Assembly (NCBI GenBank): GCA_013397935.1
Contig: VZRN01002950.1
Coordinates: forward strand, 60,595-124,594
Reading direction: 5' to 3'
Source of the DNA: Dasyornis broadbenti
Taxonomy: Eukaryota > Chordata > Aves > Passeriformes > Dasyornithidae
DNA length: 64,000 bases
Made by a program: the position numbers and the translations under genes. The notes below the pieces were generated by a model. The model saw nothing but the letters and a program-made list of their open reading frames with translations, was not told the origin of the DNA and made no database searches. Below, in pieces: positions 53,101-63,000 of this stretch. Numbering within the stretch: position 1 is the stretch's first letter; every line of letters begins with the position of its first letter.

Positions 53101-56100
53101 ACATGAAAAACAACACCAAAAAATGGGCCCCTGACCCTGTTCATGGGAGAGATGGTATTCCTTAAGAACTTATTATGGTAACAACAGTATAAGGCAGTAA
53201 GGGACTCTTGCTGTCCCATATGCTAAGAAACCTCAGCCACAGTGCAACAGGGCTCCATGCATTGCCCAGAAGACAAAATGAGGCTGGAGGAATGACCAAA
53301 CTACTCCTGTGCACCTGCCTCAAATATCAAGCTCCATTTAGGTAAATCCTTAAGCAACCTTTGAGGTAATGGCAACTATTCTAGGCTGAGAGGCTGAATG
53401 TGAAATAAATGCACAAAGGCACTGCCTTAAATAAGTGCCTTGCTCCAACAGAGCAGCAACATTCTGCTTCCCACTCCTTCCCCCTGAGTATCTATGGGTT
53501 GCAGACTACCTCCTTCTCAACTTAGAAGACAAAGGACACAAGATTGCATTACAGTGAAATAAAAGTTGAGAACTGACTACAGTTCACTAGACCCATGTCT
53601 GCTTCAGCCTTGAGAAACAAGTTTCTAAATGCAAAGAAGTCACTAGCAGGCGGCTGTGGCAATGGAAAGTGCCTGCAACTACCTACTATGGAACAACACT
53701 CAGAGAAAGCAACTTGTGAGCTACAACATTATCACTCCAAGCATTCAATTCCTAATTGTACAATCCTGATCTCTGGCAAACAAAAACCTAGGACAGGCAA
53801 TCCAGGAGGAAGAATTTGCTCACCAAAGAAGGGACTCTTTCTTGAGAAAGGAATGTGCATTTTAGCCATCATAATGTAAAATCCTCACAGAGATGAAGTT
53901 GCGCTTAACTTCAGAATAATAAATCAAAGTTAGTCCTCATCTAAATACAACTTTCTAGTAACATTGTATTTTATACTGTTCTTTAAAATTAGGAAACAGC
54001 TGTCCAGAAAAAAACACATCATCCTTACTTTTCTTTCTACTCCCCTTCACAGAAGGGGCTTAGAAAAAAACTTCTAAGTGTATTTGAACTTTGAAGTATT
54101 AAAAATCAGATTTCCCATTGTTTGGGCCTCTTGAGTTTGACCCCAAGTCCATATGAAGTCTTAGCCAGTCTTTAAGATCACAGAGTGTTCCCCCAACACT
54201 GAACCCTTGTCCCAGGATGGAAAAACAGTGATGTTGTGTTGCCAACTGCAATTTTGAGCTTATGGTTTTACAACCATAAATAGCATTCCTTTAATGTAAC
54301 TTTGGTATGTGAAGGGGTTTTCTGTCACTGGCTGAACTTCTTTTATGCGTCAAGACAGGTAAGCCCAAGAGAAGTCTTAACTACAATATACTCCTGTTAT
54401 GAAAGAAACTTATAAGAACATGAAGCTCCTATTCCACCGGACAACCAATGTGTTTCAGAATCCAGTTCAGACACAAGGCACGCTTGTTTAGACATGACTA
54501 ACGGCTCTCCAAGGAATAAGCCTTAGTCTTCTCTGAAATTCAAAGACCTTTAATAAGAAGTTCCCTACCCTCACAATATATTCTTTCACTTACTGGACAT
54601 TTCAGCAATCAACCACACAAGTCGTGAACCTTCCAGCACACAGATTACAGGGTCAGCATGAAACTCTCTGGCAAAGCAGCACCCTATGACATCAGATCAC
54701 AACCTACAGACAGACCTCAAACCAACACAGAACTTGAAAACTAACCATTTGCTTGAATTTGATCTTTAGACCAAATCATTTAAATCTCTTTACATGCTGG
54801 AATGTGTTAAAGAAACTGTCATTATTAGAGGATTGGCAGAAATATTCAGCCAACCAAGACAACTCACTGGACATTACTTTCAGCTTGACTGGTTAACAAT
54901 CCCTTTGTCTTTCCTCACAAGCATCCATGTTAACTCACCAGCTGTACATAGGCGACCTTGTAATCTGGTTTCTTCACTCTCTGATTCCTGTGATTCCTCT
55001 TATTATTTGCACCTGCAGAAATTAAGAGAATCCCACTTTTTACTTCCCAGGACTTCTGAGTTCTTCAAAGCAAGGCAAAGCGGAAGGGGGGACTTGGCTA
55101 GCTCTGATTTATTGTTTAGAGAAATACTCTTCCTTCACTACCAGCACAGCACCACAATTATTAAAGTTTAATGAAACTGGTGGGCACTGCTCTTCGCATT
55201 TACAAGGCATCACCAGCCTGCTGCCATTGTGTCTTCACGTCACACACAAAGTCTGCAAAGAAGCAAGGAGAAAAGTCTCCCAGGGAGGGGCCAGGGGTGA
55301 TAAACTGTCCTCCCAACATCCACAGCTTTAGAAGGACAAGCAGAAAATGACCACTAAACAGCCTTAAACTTGACAATTTTTACTACTCAGTTGATGAGCT
55401 GGATCTTCTGTTTATACATCAGGAAATTATACTCCACATGCAAACAAACCAAAGCACCTCAACCTTCTCCAAGTATGCTGGTCACACTGAGCAGGAAGTA
55501 CGACTTACCCCCTGACATTAAAGCTCTCAAATTATTAGGCATTCTAACCCTCTTTTATCCCTCACTATACACCATGACTTAAAATTAGCAGTGAGGAACA
55601 AAATGGTTATAAGGACAAGCATGACTACTTTTTAGTGCTGTTTGGAACCACATGTGGTTGGTATTTAAGACTTCATTTAATTGTTTTTCACACAAGCATA
55701 TTACAGATGATACTTCCAGGGTTTTTCTTCCTTTATATGTTCTGAGTTTTACGACATTATTTTGAAGCTTTTTCTTTCATCCTCCATTTTTCACTACTAC
55801 AGGTCCTTTTTCCTATTCTTTTTAAATTCATCCCTAATCTTACCATTATAAACACATAATTCCTTTCAGAGAGTCACTACATGAAAAATGAAAAACCCAG
55901 CCATCAAAGATGTCCGACCAATAAGTCATTCTTCACTCGATAATTACACTGTCTGATGATCAAAAAGGTAAATTAACATGAAAAAAATATATATTCCTGA
56001 CTTTGCACTGCATCCAAATTACAGTCAGAGAAGTTCTGGGGAAGGAAGCACTCATATGTAAAGGTGACATTATCTAAGTTTATCTTATTTCAGTTAGAGA

Positions 56101-57703
56101 TGAGTCCCTCTACCTCCAAGTCAGAGTACAGCCTAAGTTAAACTAGGAATGTTTTTCTTTTTCTCTCGGGTTGGATTTCCGTTAAGTTTTTGGTGGGGTT
56201 TTGGATGTTCTTCTGTTGTTGTTTCTAGCTGTTGTACAGGAGAGAAACAACACAAATGGAAACATTCCAGTCTGAAGCAGAAATCTGGTAACAACAGGTG
56301 ATAAAAACCTGAAAGTTTCTTAATATGTTTTTCTGACAGTATCTATTGATTCAACAGAATATTTTTCTCTTCTCCACAAACTTTGCCTTCTGTTAGACTG
56401 TAACACCTCTGAGTGCATGCAAGGTAATCTCAGTTCATTTTTTAAGTGTAGGCTATGGCTGAAATTGTTTAATTACTACTTATATTAAAACACATGAAGC
56501 AGTTCCTACTGAAGGGAGACACCCACTGGTCTTCAAGGAGAAACAAAACCAACTACAAAAGCACAAGCTAGATAACTGTTAGGATGATTAGGCTTTTTAA
56601 ATTCAGATTTTTCTTTTTAGAATTAAACTTACATCATACTTTAATCGAAGCATTCCAATATGAAGTGCTGCATGTTCATTTGAAGGGATGAATAAACAAC
56701 TAAGCTAACAGACGTCACCACTGCACCTGGAACCACTGGAGCCAAAGTCTGCGGAAATCTAACAGACCTTTTGAGAGGAAAAGTCTGCTCTGGCTGTGCA
56801 GGGATGCTGTATTCATCCCTTTGGATTACTGAACTGTACTTACCATACTGTATCCTCGTCCTCACAGCAGCTACCGGCACATTGTATATTCTTTCAAGGT
56901 AATTTCTGATATCCACTTTTGTCATTCTAGGCAAAGAAAAAACATTTTGGGGAAAGAAGAAGAAAAAGTGTAAATATCCAAATAAAATAAACCAGAGACT
57001 GTTTGATACTGTGGATTAAATACATCTTCTTCTTGTTTTAACCAAGACAGATTTACTAAATGAAAAGTATAAACTCAACCTAGACCACACACTGCTACAG
57101 CCATTTATGATCCATAAACTGTAACAAGTGTCAAATGTTTTATCCTCTGCAGCCTCAACATTCAAAATGCCAGGTATATTCTGTGTCCAGTAGACCTTCT
57201 CACTGCCCAACCTGAGCCGCCTTTCTTTAATCTGAGTAGGAGCTGCTCATTTTATCAGAACCTGCCACAGGCTTGTGCGCTCTAATGTGTGCCATCAGAC
57301 TGATCAGGTTGACAGAGTCCTGACAAATAACAGGATACGACCTTTCTCACTCTGGATCAACTTCATAAGCACTTCCTTCTTCCTAAGCCCGTCCCTGCGA
57401 AGGCTGAGCCTCACTAACACCGGGGGAGAGGAGCCACGCAAAGCTCGTCATTAAATCAGTGCCCTCGTCGCCTTCTACAAGGTCTCCTTGATGCAGAAAC
57501 CCCTTCCCTGCCCCGGCACTCGGCCCCTCCAGCCCTCAGCCAGCCAGCCCAGCTGCCGTGCCCGCACTCACTCCATGGAGACGCGGAACTGGACGGTGTC
57601 CTCGGGCTGGGGCACGCCGGGCCTCACCGCCAGCATGAAGAAGTTGGGACGGAAGATCCGCAGCTGCGGGCCGCCCCTCTGGAACAGCGGGTACCTGTCG
57701 GGA
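46958..57703 (-). CDS. MRPL23: MRPL23, mitochondrial ribosomal protein L23 (uL23m), four visible coding exons, start codon lost in gap
   Basis: Coding sequence is join(57703..57572, 56926..56844, 55012..54939, 47122..46958) read on the minus strand. It gives about 150 residues plus stop; the human protein, as I recall it, is 153. Joined phases agree at every junction (Glu split GA|A, Gly split G|GT, then Leu|Gly between codons) and all introns are GT-AG. Recognised stretches are RGGPQLRIFRPNFF, PEDTVQFRVSME, NYLERIYNVPVAAVRTR, KKPDYKVAYVQL and FPNLFPEKE, ending in DPRRGGVPDWFGL. These are hallmarks of the family, and YLERIYNVPVAAVRTR matches the human protein. Known role: a structural protein of the large mitochondrial ribosomal subunit near the exit tunnel, encoded in the nucleus and imported. 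TNNT3 lies upstream in the same orientation, as in other amniotes. The only defect is that the first few residues fall in the assembly gap. Identification is very secure. Confidence 0.96.
47123..54938 (-). other. MRPL23: MRPL23 intron 3 (7.8 kb)
   Basis: This is an AT-leaning intron with correct GT and AG ends. I found no CR1 inside it, a second coding gene is not apparent, and its open frames are short and unlike known proteins. A short duplicated motif (ACTGGGTGGTGC twice) occurs near 50370. A possible CTCF-like motif is at 52509-52520. A poly-T run lies near 51810. Confidence 0.85.
52509..52520 (-). promoter_or_regulatory. Possible CTCF-like motif in MRPL23 intron 3
   Basis: The minus strand reads CCACTAGGTGGA, which matches 11 of 12 positions of the core CTCF pattern and differs only at the last C. 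A 12-base degenerate match can occur by chance in 64 kb, so this is a weak candidate. Confidence 0.3.
54939..55012 (-). CDS. MRPL23: MRPL23 coding exon 3
   Basis: This 74-bp exon has the acceptor ATTTCTGCAG ending at 55013 and the donor GTGAGT at 54938-54933. It starts with GT, completing the split Gly codon, then encodes ANNKRNHRNQRVKKPDYK and VAYVQL, ending in phase 0. The basic stretch followed by KKPDYKVAYVQL is the family's rRNA-binding segment and matches human MRPL23 closely. Its short length keeps it from standing out as an open reading frame. Confidence 0.97.
55013..56843 (-). other. MRPL23: MRPL23 intron 2 (1.8 kb)
   Basis: This AT-rich intron lies between exons 2 and 3 and has a GTAAGT donor and a polypyrimidine-CAG acceptor. 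I recognise no coding sequence or repeat family in it. Confidence 0.9.
56844..56926 (-). CDS. MRPL23: MRPL23 coding exon 2
   Basis: This 83-bp exon has the acceptor TTTGCCTAG ending at 56927 and the donor GTAAGT at 56843-56838. It begins with the A that completes Glu, then encodes MTKVDIRNYLERIYN and VPVAAVRTRIQY, and ends with the first base of a Gly codon. The NYLERIYNVPVAAVRTR block is the core uL23m motif. A longer open frame reads on past the donor into the intron; that tail is not coding. Confidence 0.97.
56927..57571 (-). other. MRPL23: MRPL23 intron 1 (645 bp)
   Basis: This intron has a GTGAGT donor and a TTTGCCTAG acceptor. Its 5' part lies in the CpG-rich island and its 3' part is AT-rich. 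I see no other feature in it. Confidence 0.9.
57572..57703 (-). CDS. MRPL23: MRPL23 coding exon 1 (5' end truncated by gap)
   Basis: The minus strand reads PDRYPLFQRGGPQLRIF and continues to QFRVSME, ending with the two bases GA of a split Glu codon before a GTGAGT donor (57571-57566). Human MRPL23 begins with a similar short leader before YPLY. By that alignment only about three residues are missing, and they should lie in the N run that starts at 57704. An alternative is that the CAG before Tyr (57697-57695) is a splice acceptor and a tiny first exon lies further upstream. No ATG occurs on the minus strand between the gap and the CR1 at about 57890, so the start is probably inside the gap. 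Confidence 0.93.
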
Positions 57704-57739
57704 NNNNNNNNNNNNNNNNNNNNNNNNNNNNNNNNNNNN
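57704..57739. other. Assembly gap (36 N) at the MRPL23 start codon
   Basis: A run of 36 N interrupts the sequence exactly where the first codons of MRPL23 should be. Both flanks are very GC-rich, with a GGC/GCC-repeat-like run on the right, so this is probably a sequencing dropout in a CpG island. The N count may not reflect the true length. Confidence 0.99.
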
Positions 57740-57780
57740 GGCGGCGACAGAGCGGCTCCGGCGCGGCGGCGGCGGCGGCT

Positions 57781-57796
57781 GCGCCCCCTGCTGGCG
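57781..57796 (-). promoter_or_regulatory. Strong CTCF-type binding motif at the MRPL23 promoter
   Basis: The minus strand reads CGCCAGCAGGGGGCGC, matching the known vertebrate CTCF core (CCA, C/G, C/T, AG, purine, G/T, GGC) at every position, including the GGGGGCGC half. It lies about 45 bases upstream of the gap, between the MRPL23 coding start and the CR1 pair. CTCF sites are a known feature of the IGF2/H19 domain in mammals. Occupancy in this species is not shown by sequence alone. Confidence 0.7.
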
Positions 57797-57889
57797 CGGA
57801 GGGGCGCGGCACCGGGAGGGGTCACCGGACCAGTAGGGGCCCCAGGGGGAGCTGCGAGGCCGGGGTAGACACCGGAAAGCGCCCGCAAA

Positions 57890-58407
57890 AGGCCGTGTTT
57901 GGAGTGCTGTGCCCAGCTCTGGGCTCCTCTGTACAAGAAAGACAAGGAGCTACCAGAGAGGGTCCAGCAGAGGGTCGCAAAGATGGTGAGGGTGCTGGAG
58001 CATCTCTCTTATGAGGAGAGACTGCGGGAGCTGGCCCTGTTTAGTGTGGAGAAGAGAAGACTCAGAGGGATCTCATCATTGCATACAAATATCTCAAAGG
58101 CAGGTGCCAAGAGGATGGTGCCAGACACTTTTCAGTGCTGCCCAGTGACAGGATGAGGAGCAGTGGTCATAAACTAAAACCCAAGAAGTTCTACCTCAAC
58201 AGGAGGAAGAACATCTTTACATTGAGGGTGGCAGAGCTGGAACAGGCTGACCAGGGAGAATATAGAATCTCACTCTCTGGAGACATTTAAAACCCACCTG
58301 GACACATTCCTGTGTCGCCTGCTCTAAGTGACCCTGCCTTGGCAGGGGGGTTGGACTGCATGATCTCCAGCAGTCCCTTCCAACCTTAACGATTCTGTGG
58401 TTATGTG
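57890..58407 (+). mobile_element. CR1 LINE, 3' fragment (plus strand)
   Basis: The sequence follows the CR1 3' region: the segment starting GTGCTGTGCCCAGCTCTGGG, then the motifs around the GAGGAGAGACTGCGGGAGCT box, and a 3' end with GGTTGGACTGCATGATCTCC, TTCCAACC and GATTCTGTGG. It is 5'-truncated, as is usual for CR1, and starts about 150 bases upstream of the MRPL23 gap. The open frames inside it are remnants and not host genes. Confidence 0.92.
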
Positions 58408-58471
58408 AAAATATCACCTCTGTGGGACTTTGCAGTGCTGTCTGCCTTTCACAGGCTCTTGTCCTGATGAT

Positions 58472-59010
58472 AGCAGGAGGGAGGTGACTCTCCTGTTCTC
58501 CACGCTGGTGAGACCCCAGTGCAGTCCAGCCCAGGGATTCCCAGCACGACAGACATGGGGTTGAAGCTGGTCCAGAGGAGGCCACAGAGATGCTGGAATG
58601 GCTGGGATACCTCCCTTGTGAGGACAGGCACAGAGCTGGGCTTGTGCAGCCAGGAGAAGGGAAGGCTCTGGGAAGACCTTATTCTGACCTTTCAGTGTGT
58701 AAGGCGGCTTTATAAGAAAGAGACTTTTTACCAAGGTGTATAGTGACAGAACAAGGGCAACTGCTTTAAATGGAGGGAGGGCACGTTTAGATTAGACACT
58801 GGGAAGAAATTCTTTACTGGGAGGGTGGTGAGGTACTAGAAGAGGTTGCCCAGAGAAGCTGTGGATGCCCCATCCCTGGTAGTGTTCAAGGCCAGATTGG
58901 ATGGTGTTCTGAGGAACCTGGTCTAGTGAGAGGTATCCCTGCCCATGGCAGGGGAGTTGGAACTGTATGATCTTTAAGGCCTCTTCATACCTAAACCACT
59001 CATGACTGAC
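58472..59010 (+). mobile_element. CR1 LINE, second 3' fragment (plus strand)
   Basis: A second, more divergent CR1 copy has the same orientation. It runs from CTGGTGAGACCCC through the box around GAGAAGGGAAGGCTCTGGG, then AAGAAATTCTTTACTGGGAG and GAGAAGCTGTGGATGCCCCA, to a decayed 3' end (GGAGTTGGAACTGTATGATC). It repeats the same consensus stretch as its left neighbour, so these are two insertions or a duplication and not one split element. Confidence 0.88.
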
Positions 59011-59679
59011 TCCATGACACCTCAGCATGTGCCAACAGAGAGCTGAAGGCACAAAGGCACCCGAAACAGACAGAAGTTTGGAGATAAGGGACAGACCCTG
59101 ATGGACTTCCCTCCACCAGGGCAGTTCAAGGGTTGGCAAAGACAAGAGGTCCTACAGAATAGTTCACACCTCGAATTTAGTAGCAGCCACTTTCGTTTTG
59201 ACATCACTGAGTTAACCAAGTAATTCACACTTCAGTATTGGGCTTTAATATTGTATGTAGGCTAACGGCCTCAATAAATATTTTAATGTAGTATGTGAAT
59301 GAATCATTCTCTATTGCACTTGTCTGCATTTAATAAAAGCTATGTGCTGAAAACTACCACTTCTGGAGATTTGTTCCTTTATTCCCAATTCTTCAATTCA
59401 CTTCATCACTCAAACTTAGAAGTCAATTTCAACTACATTTGGTAACCAGATTATGAACTCCCCATAGTCCCCAAGAACAGTCGGTTCTTGGTATCTGCCT
59501 GTATGATGGCTTAAAACAGGGCCCCAATCCTGAGTCTTTGCTGATGATACTGAGCCTATTGCCTGTTGTAGAGACAGATCAAATGACATTAAATAAGGGT
59601 TTGGACCAACTCCCAAATCCTTGGAAAATGGGAAGGCATTAAATAAAATATAAAACACCATTCCAGAGGGTTGTCATTG
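59011..59679. other. Short intergenic segment between CR1 pair and TNNT3 poly(A) site
   Basis: AT-rich unique sequence with several AATAAA hexamers on the plus strand (near 59273 and 59332). These do not belong to a gene that I can see. Confidence 0.6.
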
Positions 59680-60015
59680 GAGTAGGTACTGGTTGTGCTT
59701 TATTTACAAAATCCAGAGATTTGTACACAGCAATCTACAGGACAGCACAGGGCTGGTATTAGGAGGATAAGGGACATGCTCAGCAGGAATTGAAGATGCC
59801 AGCAAGGAGTCATCCCAGTTCCACAGGGAACCTGCATCCCCTTGACTGAGGAAGCCACCAGACCCCTCCAGGAAGAAAAGCAGCAGCAATAGCCAATCCC
59901 GGCTGATGCAATTTTTGTTATCATTGAGGCATGAGAAGACAGGTGATCGGTGAAGGAGGAAAGAGGAGACCAGAAGGGGTTCAGCACACCACTAAAGGCC
60001 ATCCTGCCTGGTTCT
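59680..60015 (-). other. TNNT3: TNNT3 3' UTR and polyadenylation signal
   Basis: The minus-strand sequence after the TNNT3 stop runs about 310 bases to an AATAAA at 59704-59699, so cleavage is expected near 59680. An open frame of 111 codons on the minus strand across this segment is a by-product of the UTR and not a gene. Confidence 0.75.
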
Positions 60016-63000
60016 TTACTTCCAGCGCCCACCAACCTTGCCCTTGGCTCCTGCCTTCTTGCTGCTGCAATGCAAAAGGAAAGAAGAACCTGTCAGCATG
60101 ATGGAAGCAGTGGGGCTCTGTGGACACTCTCCATTTATGACTCTTAGATTAGGTTTGAGCTGCTTTCACTTCTCACATATTGGGCACACCTGCCATACAC
60201 CACATCCTGAGAAAAATATTGTTGATATTGTGGAAGAAGATTCCCCCTGGGGCTCTTAGTATGAAAGGCCAGGATGTGCATGCCTGAAAGTGGTGGACCC
60301 TTCCAGACTCCTGCGTTTCATCAGGGTAGAAATCCAGGTGGTCTCAAAACTAGTGACAGCCACAGATTTGATATTTTCTGAATTCAATTTTGCTATGATC
60401 TGGGTTTTAGGATTTAGAGCTCTATATAGAGAAATTTGCTCAGCATGAAAAAGCTCTGATCAAATTCTCCAGGTACTCTATTCAGCTTCATTTGCCTCCA
60501 CTATTCAGTAGTGGAGGCAAAAAGCTGAACACTAATTTAAATACAACTAAGAACTGCTTTGCTCTAGCAAAGGCAGAGTGGCTTCTTATGTTCTGAGAGC
60601 AAGAGCTTCCAAAACAATGCAAAAAACTTTTTAGGCCTGCTCTCATATCAATATCCCTGTCTTGCTCATGGAGTGTGGGAGCAGTCCAGCTCGACTCCCC
60701 ACTCAAAGCTCCTGAGGCAAACTCTCTCCAAGAGTTCTTTGCACACAGAAGGGCAATCCTACATGCAAGCCACTTACCTTCTGCCTGAGAAGCCTGGACT
60801 CAGAATGGGGCTAGGCAGGAAGTTAGTTGAGTTAGATTCTTCACTAGTTCCTGTTAGCAGCACCTTGGCTCGTGGGGCTTGGCACACCCCCAAACCTTTC
60901 CATCTCACACACACAATGAAAAGGCTGCTTCTTGAACCAAAGCACATGCAAAGAGGGGGCAGCTCTTTGACATGGCAGAGTGTGGGGTTGGGGACCAAGC
61001 ACAAGGTGGTGGGGCCTTGCTGTCAACAGGACCCTTCTTCAGATCCACCAGTTCCTCCAGGAAAGAGAAAAACATGGGGACATCACATCTGGGGAGATTT
61101 TTGCTGTGCTGCCCCATGGATTGGTTCAAGAGCACCAGCCATATTTACAGAAGGGTGTAGCAGAGTGACAGAGACACACACATAGTGGATACTTTACCTT
61201 TGACCAAGATAGGCTTGGTCTATTTGAAAAAAAAAATGATGGTTTACATAAAAGAGAGCATGCACTTTTTGCTTATCTTAAATTAATCTCAATGTGCCTT
61301 TTGCCAGCCTTTCTGAAGGTTCAAAACCCGGCGGAGGAACTGCATAGCTCCTCAAACAAAGGCAGAGTCCTTTTATATCCACAAGCACCTGTGGTGTTTG
61401 ATGTTACACCTAACCTTTAGTGTGTGCTTAAGGAGATTTAATAAAGTCTGAAGCAAGAGACTCGTTTGATCCTTGTATAACTGGCAGGCACTGCTTTGGA
61501 ATGATACTGCCTAGTGTGGATAGAAATTTAAGCACACAGAAATCTCATTAGCTCTGGGCTTCTCAGTGCAATCTTTTCAAATGGTGTCCTGAGAGAGTAT
61601 CATGTCTTTTGAGGGAACAAGCATGCAGTGGCCTGTGGTGGGTGGTGTAGTAGTGCCCTGCAAGAGCTGCAATGCCCAGAAAAATCATGGCATCCTTTTG
61701 CAGCTGCACATTCTGCTGAGGTTTATCAACCTACAGCTCTGTACAGAAAATACCACAGGAAGGTCAAGCCTTATGTTTGGCATTACAGACAACTGAACCC
61801 CCCGGTGTTACATTCGTTTGATCAGTCAGGATGTCTTGGGGAAGTGGGAAGGCAGTAACTGGTCACTCCTATCATCCAAAGATATGACCAAATGCCACTG
61901 CTTTATTCCTGGCATGACTTTGCCTAAAAGATACAGACTCACAGAGAAGATCAAACTCACCACTGGAGAGCTCTCCTCCCTTTCTTTCCTGCAGTTACTT
62001 CTCTGTGAGTGTTAGTTTTCTACGTGTCCTAACTCCCAAGCTTTGTCTCTGTCTCATAAATTCATTAAAATTCATTAAAAATACCCAGAATAAAGATACT
62101 GTACTCAAAAAAGTAGTGAAATAGTCTTGTGGTGAAGGGAAGTAGGACAGAGATGATGAGTGAAAGGAACTCACAACATCCCATTATGTTAGTGTAGTTA
62201 CACACCATTCCTCATAATCTTAGCAACCACTTGTTTATCCTTCATAAACAATGGTTGTATTCCCTCAAGTATTCAAAGCACCTCAGTCAGGTGTTTAGAA
62301 AACCCAACAATAAGCAGAGGAAAATTTTGAAGATATGGTGTGAAGAAACATGATTTTTTTCCTTGTTAAGTGTTACATTCACTTCAGTTTCCATTTCATT
62401 TTCTCAACGTGAGGCAGGATGGGAGTGATCCTTCCATCTCTAGCCTCATTTCATTGCAACAAGAAAACATCAGTGTTGAAGCTGAAGTGACTCATTTGAA
62501 CACTGAGAAGATATCCCCAAGCCAGGAGCTCGGAAGGGGATATAAATACTTACTGCTTCTGGGCCTGATCGATCCGGTTTCTGAGGGTGACAATCTGCAA
62601 ACAACATACATGACCAGGGTTTTTAGAGACAAAGAAACCTTGTTCCCCCAAGGAGAGGGGAATTTTACCTGCTGAAGTGCTAGAAACAGGTGCCTGTAGT
62701 AGGAATTAATACTTCCTATGAAATAAAAGCTCACCCATGGCTGAAGGAGAAAAATGTTATTTCTTGGCAATAAATCTGCAAGCCACCTTCACATGTCAAG
62801 GGACAGAAGAGCTAAAATTTTATAACCCTTACTAGAAGAGTTTCTACTTACTGAAATTAATCTCCTATGAACTCACAGGTCAAACTGCAGGCAGGTGAAC
62901 CTGAGTGAGTGTCACCTTGGCCAACTGGAAAGCACTTGGGTGCCTCCATCACCTGTATGTGTCAATTCACCTTCTCACTTTTCCCTTACTCCTATGCATC

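Larger units (their letters stand above)
57400..57890 (-). promoter_or_regulatory. MRPL23: CpG-rich promoter region of MRPL23
   Basis: Base composition changes from AT-leaning to strongly GC- and CpG-rich across exon 1, the gap and its upstream flank, including a run of GGC triplets at about 57763-57780. A sharp switch to CR1 sequence occurs at about 57890. This is the usual form of a housekeeping CpG-island promoter. Because a CR1 begins so close by, the unique upstream promoter sequence is only about 150 bases beyond the gap. I saw no TATA box. The exact start site cannot be read. Confidence 0.8.

Noticed and set aside
57568..57945. Open frame running from the CR1 through the gap into MRPL23 exon 1
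   Set aside because: Only the part below 57704 is MRPL23. The upstream part crosses N bases and enters CR1 sequence, so it is not a real N-terminal extension.
59700..60035. A 111-codon minus-strand open frame
   Set aside because: It lies on the TNNT3 3' UTR and overlaps the real stop in another frame. No domain is recognisable.
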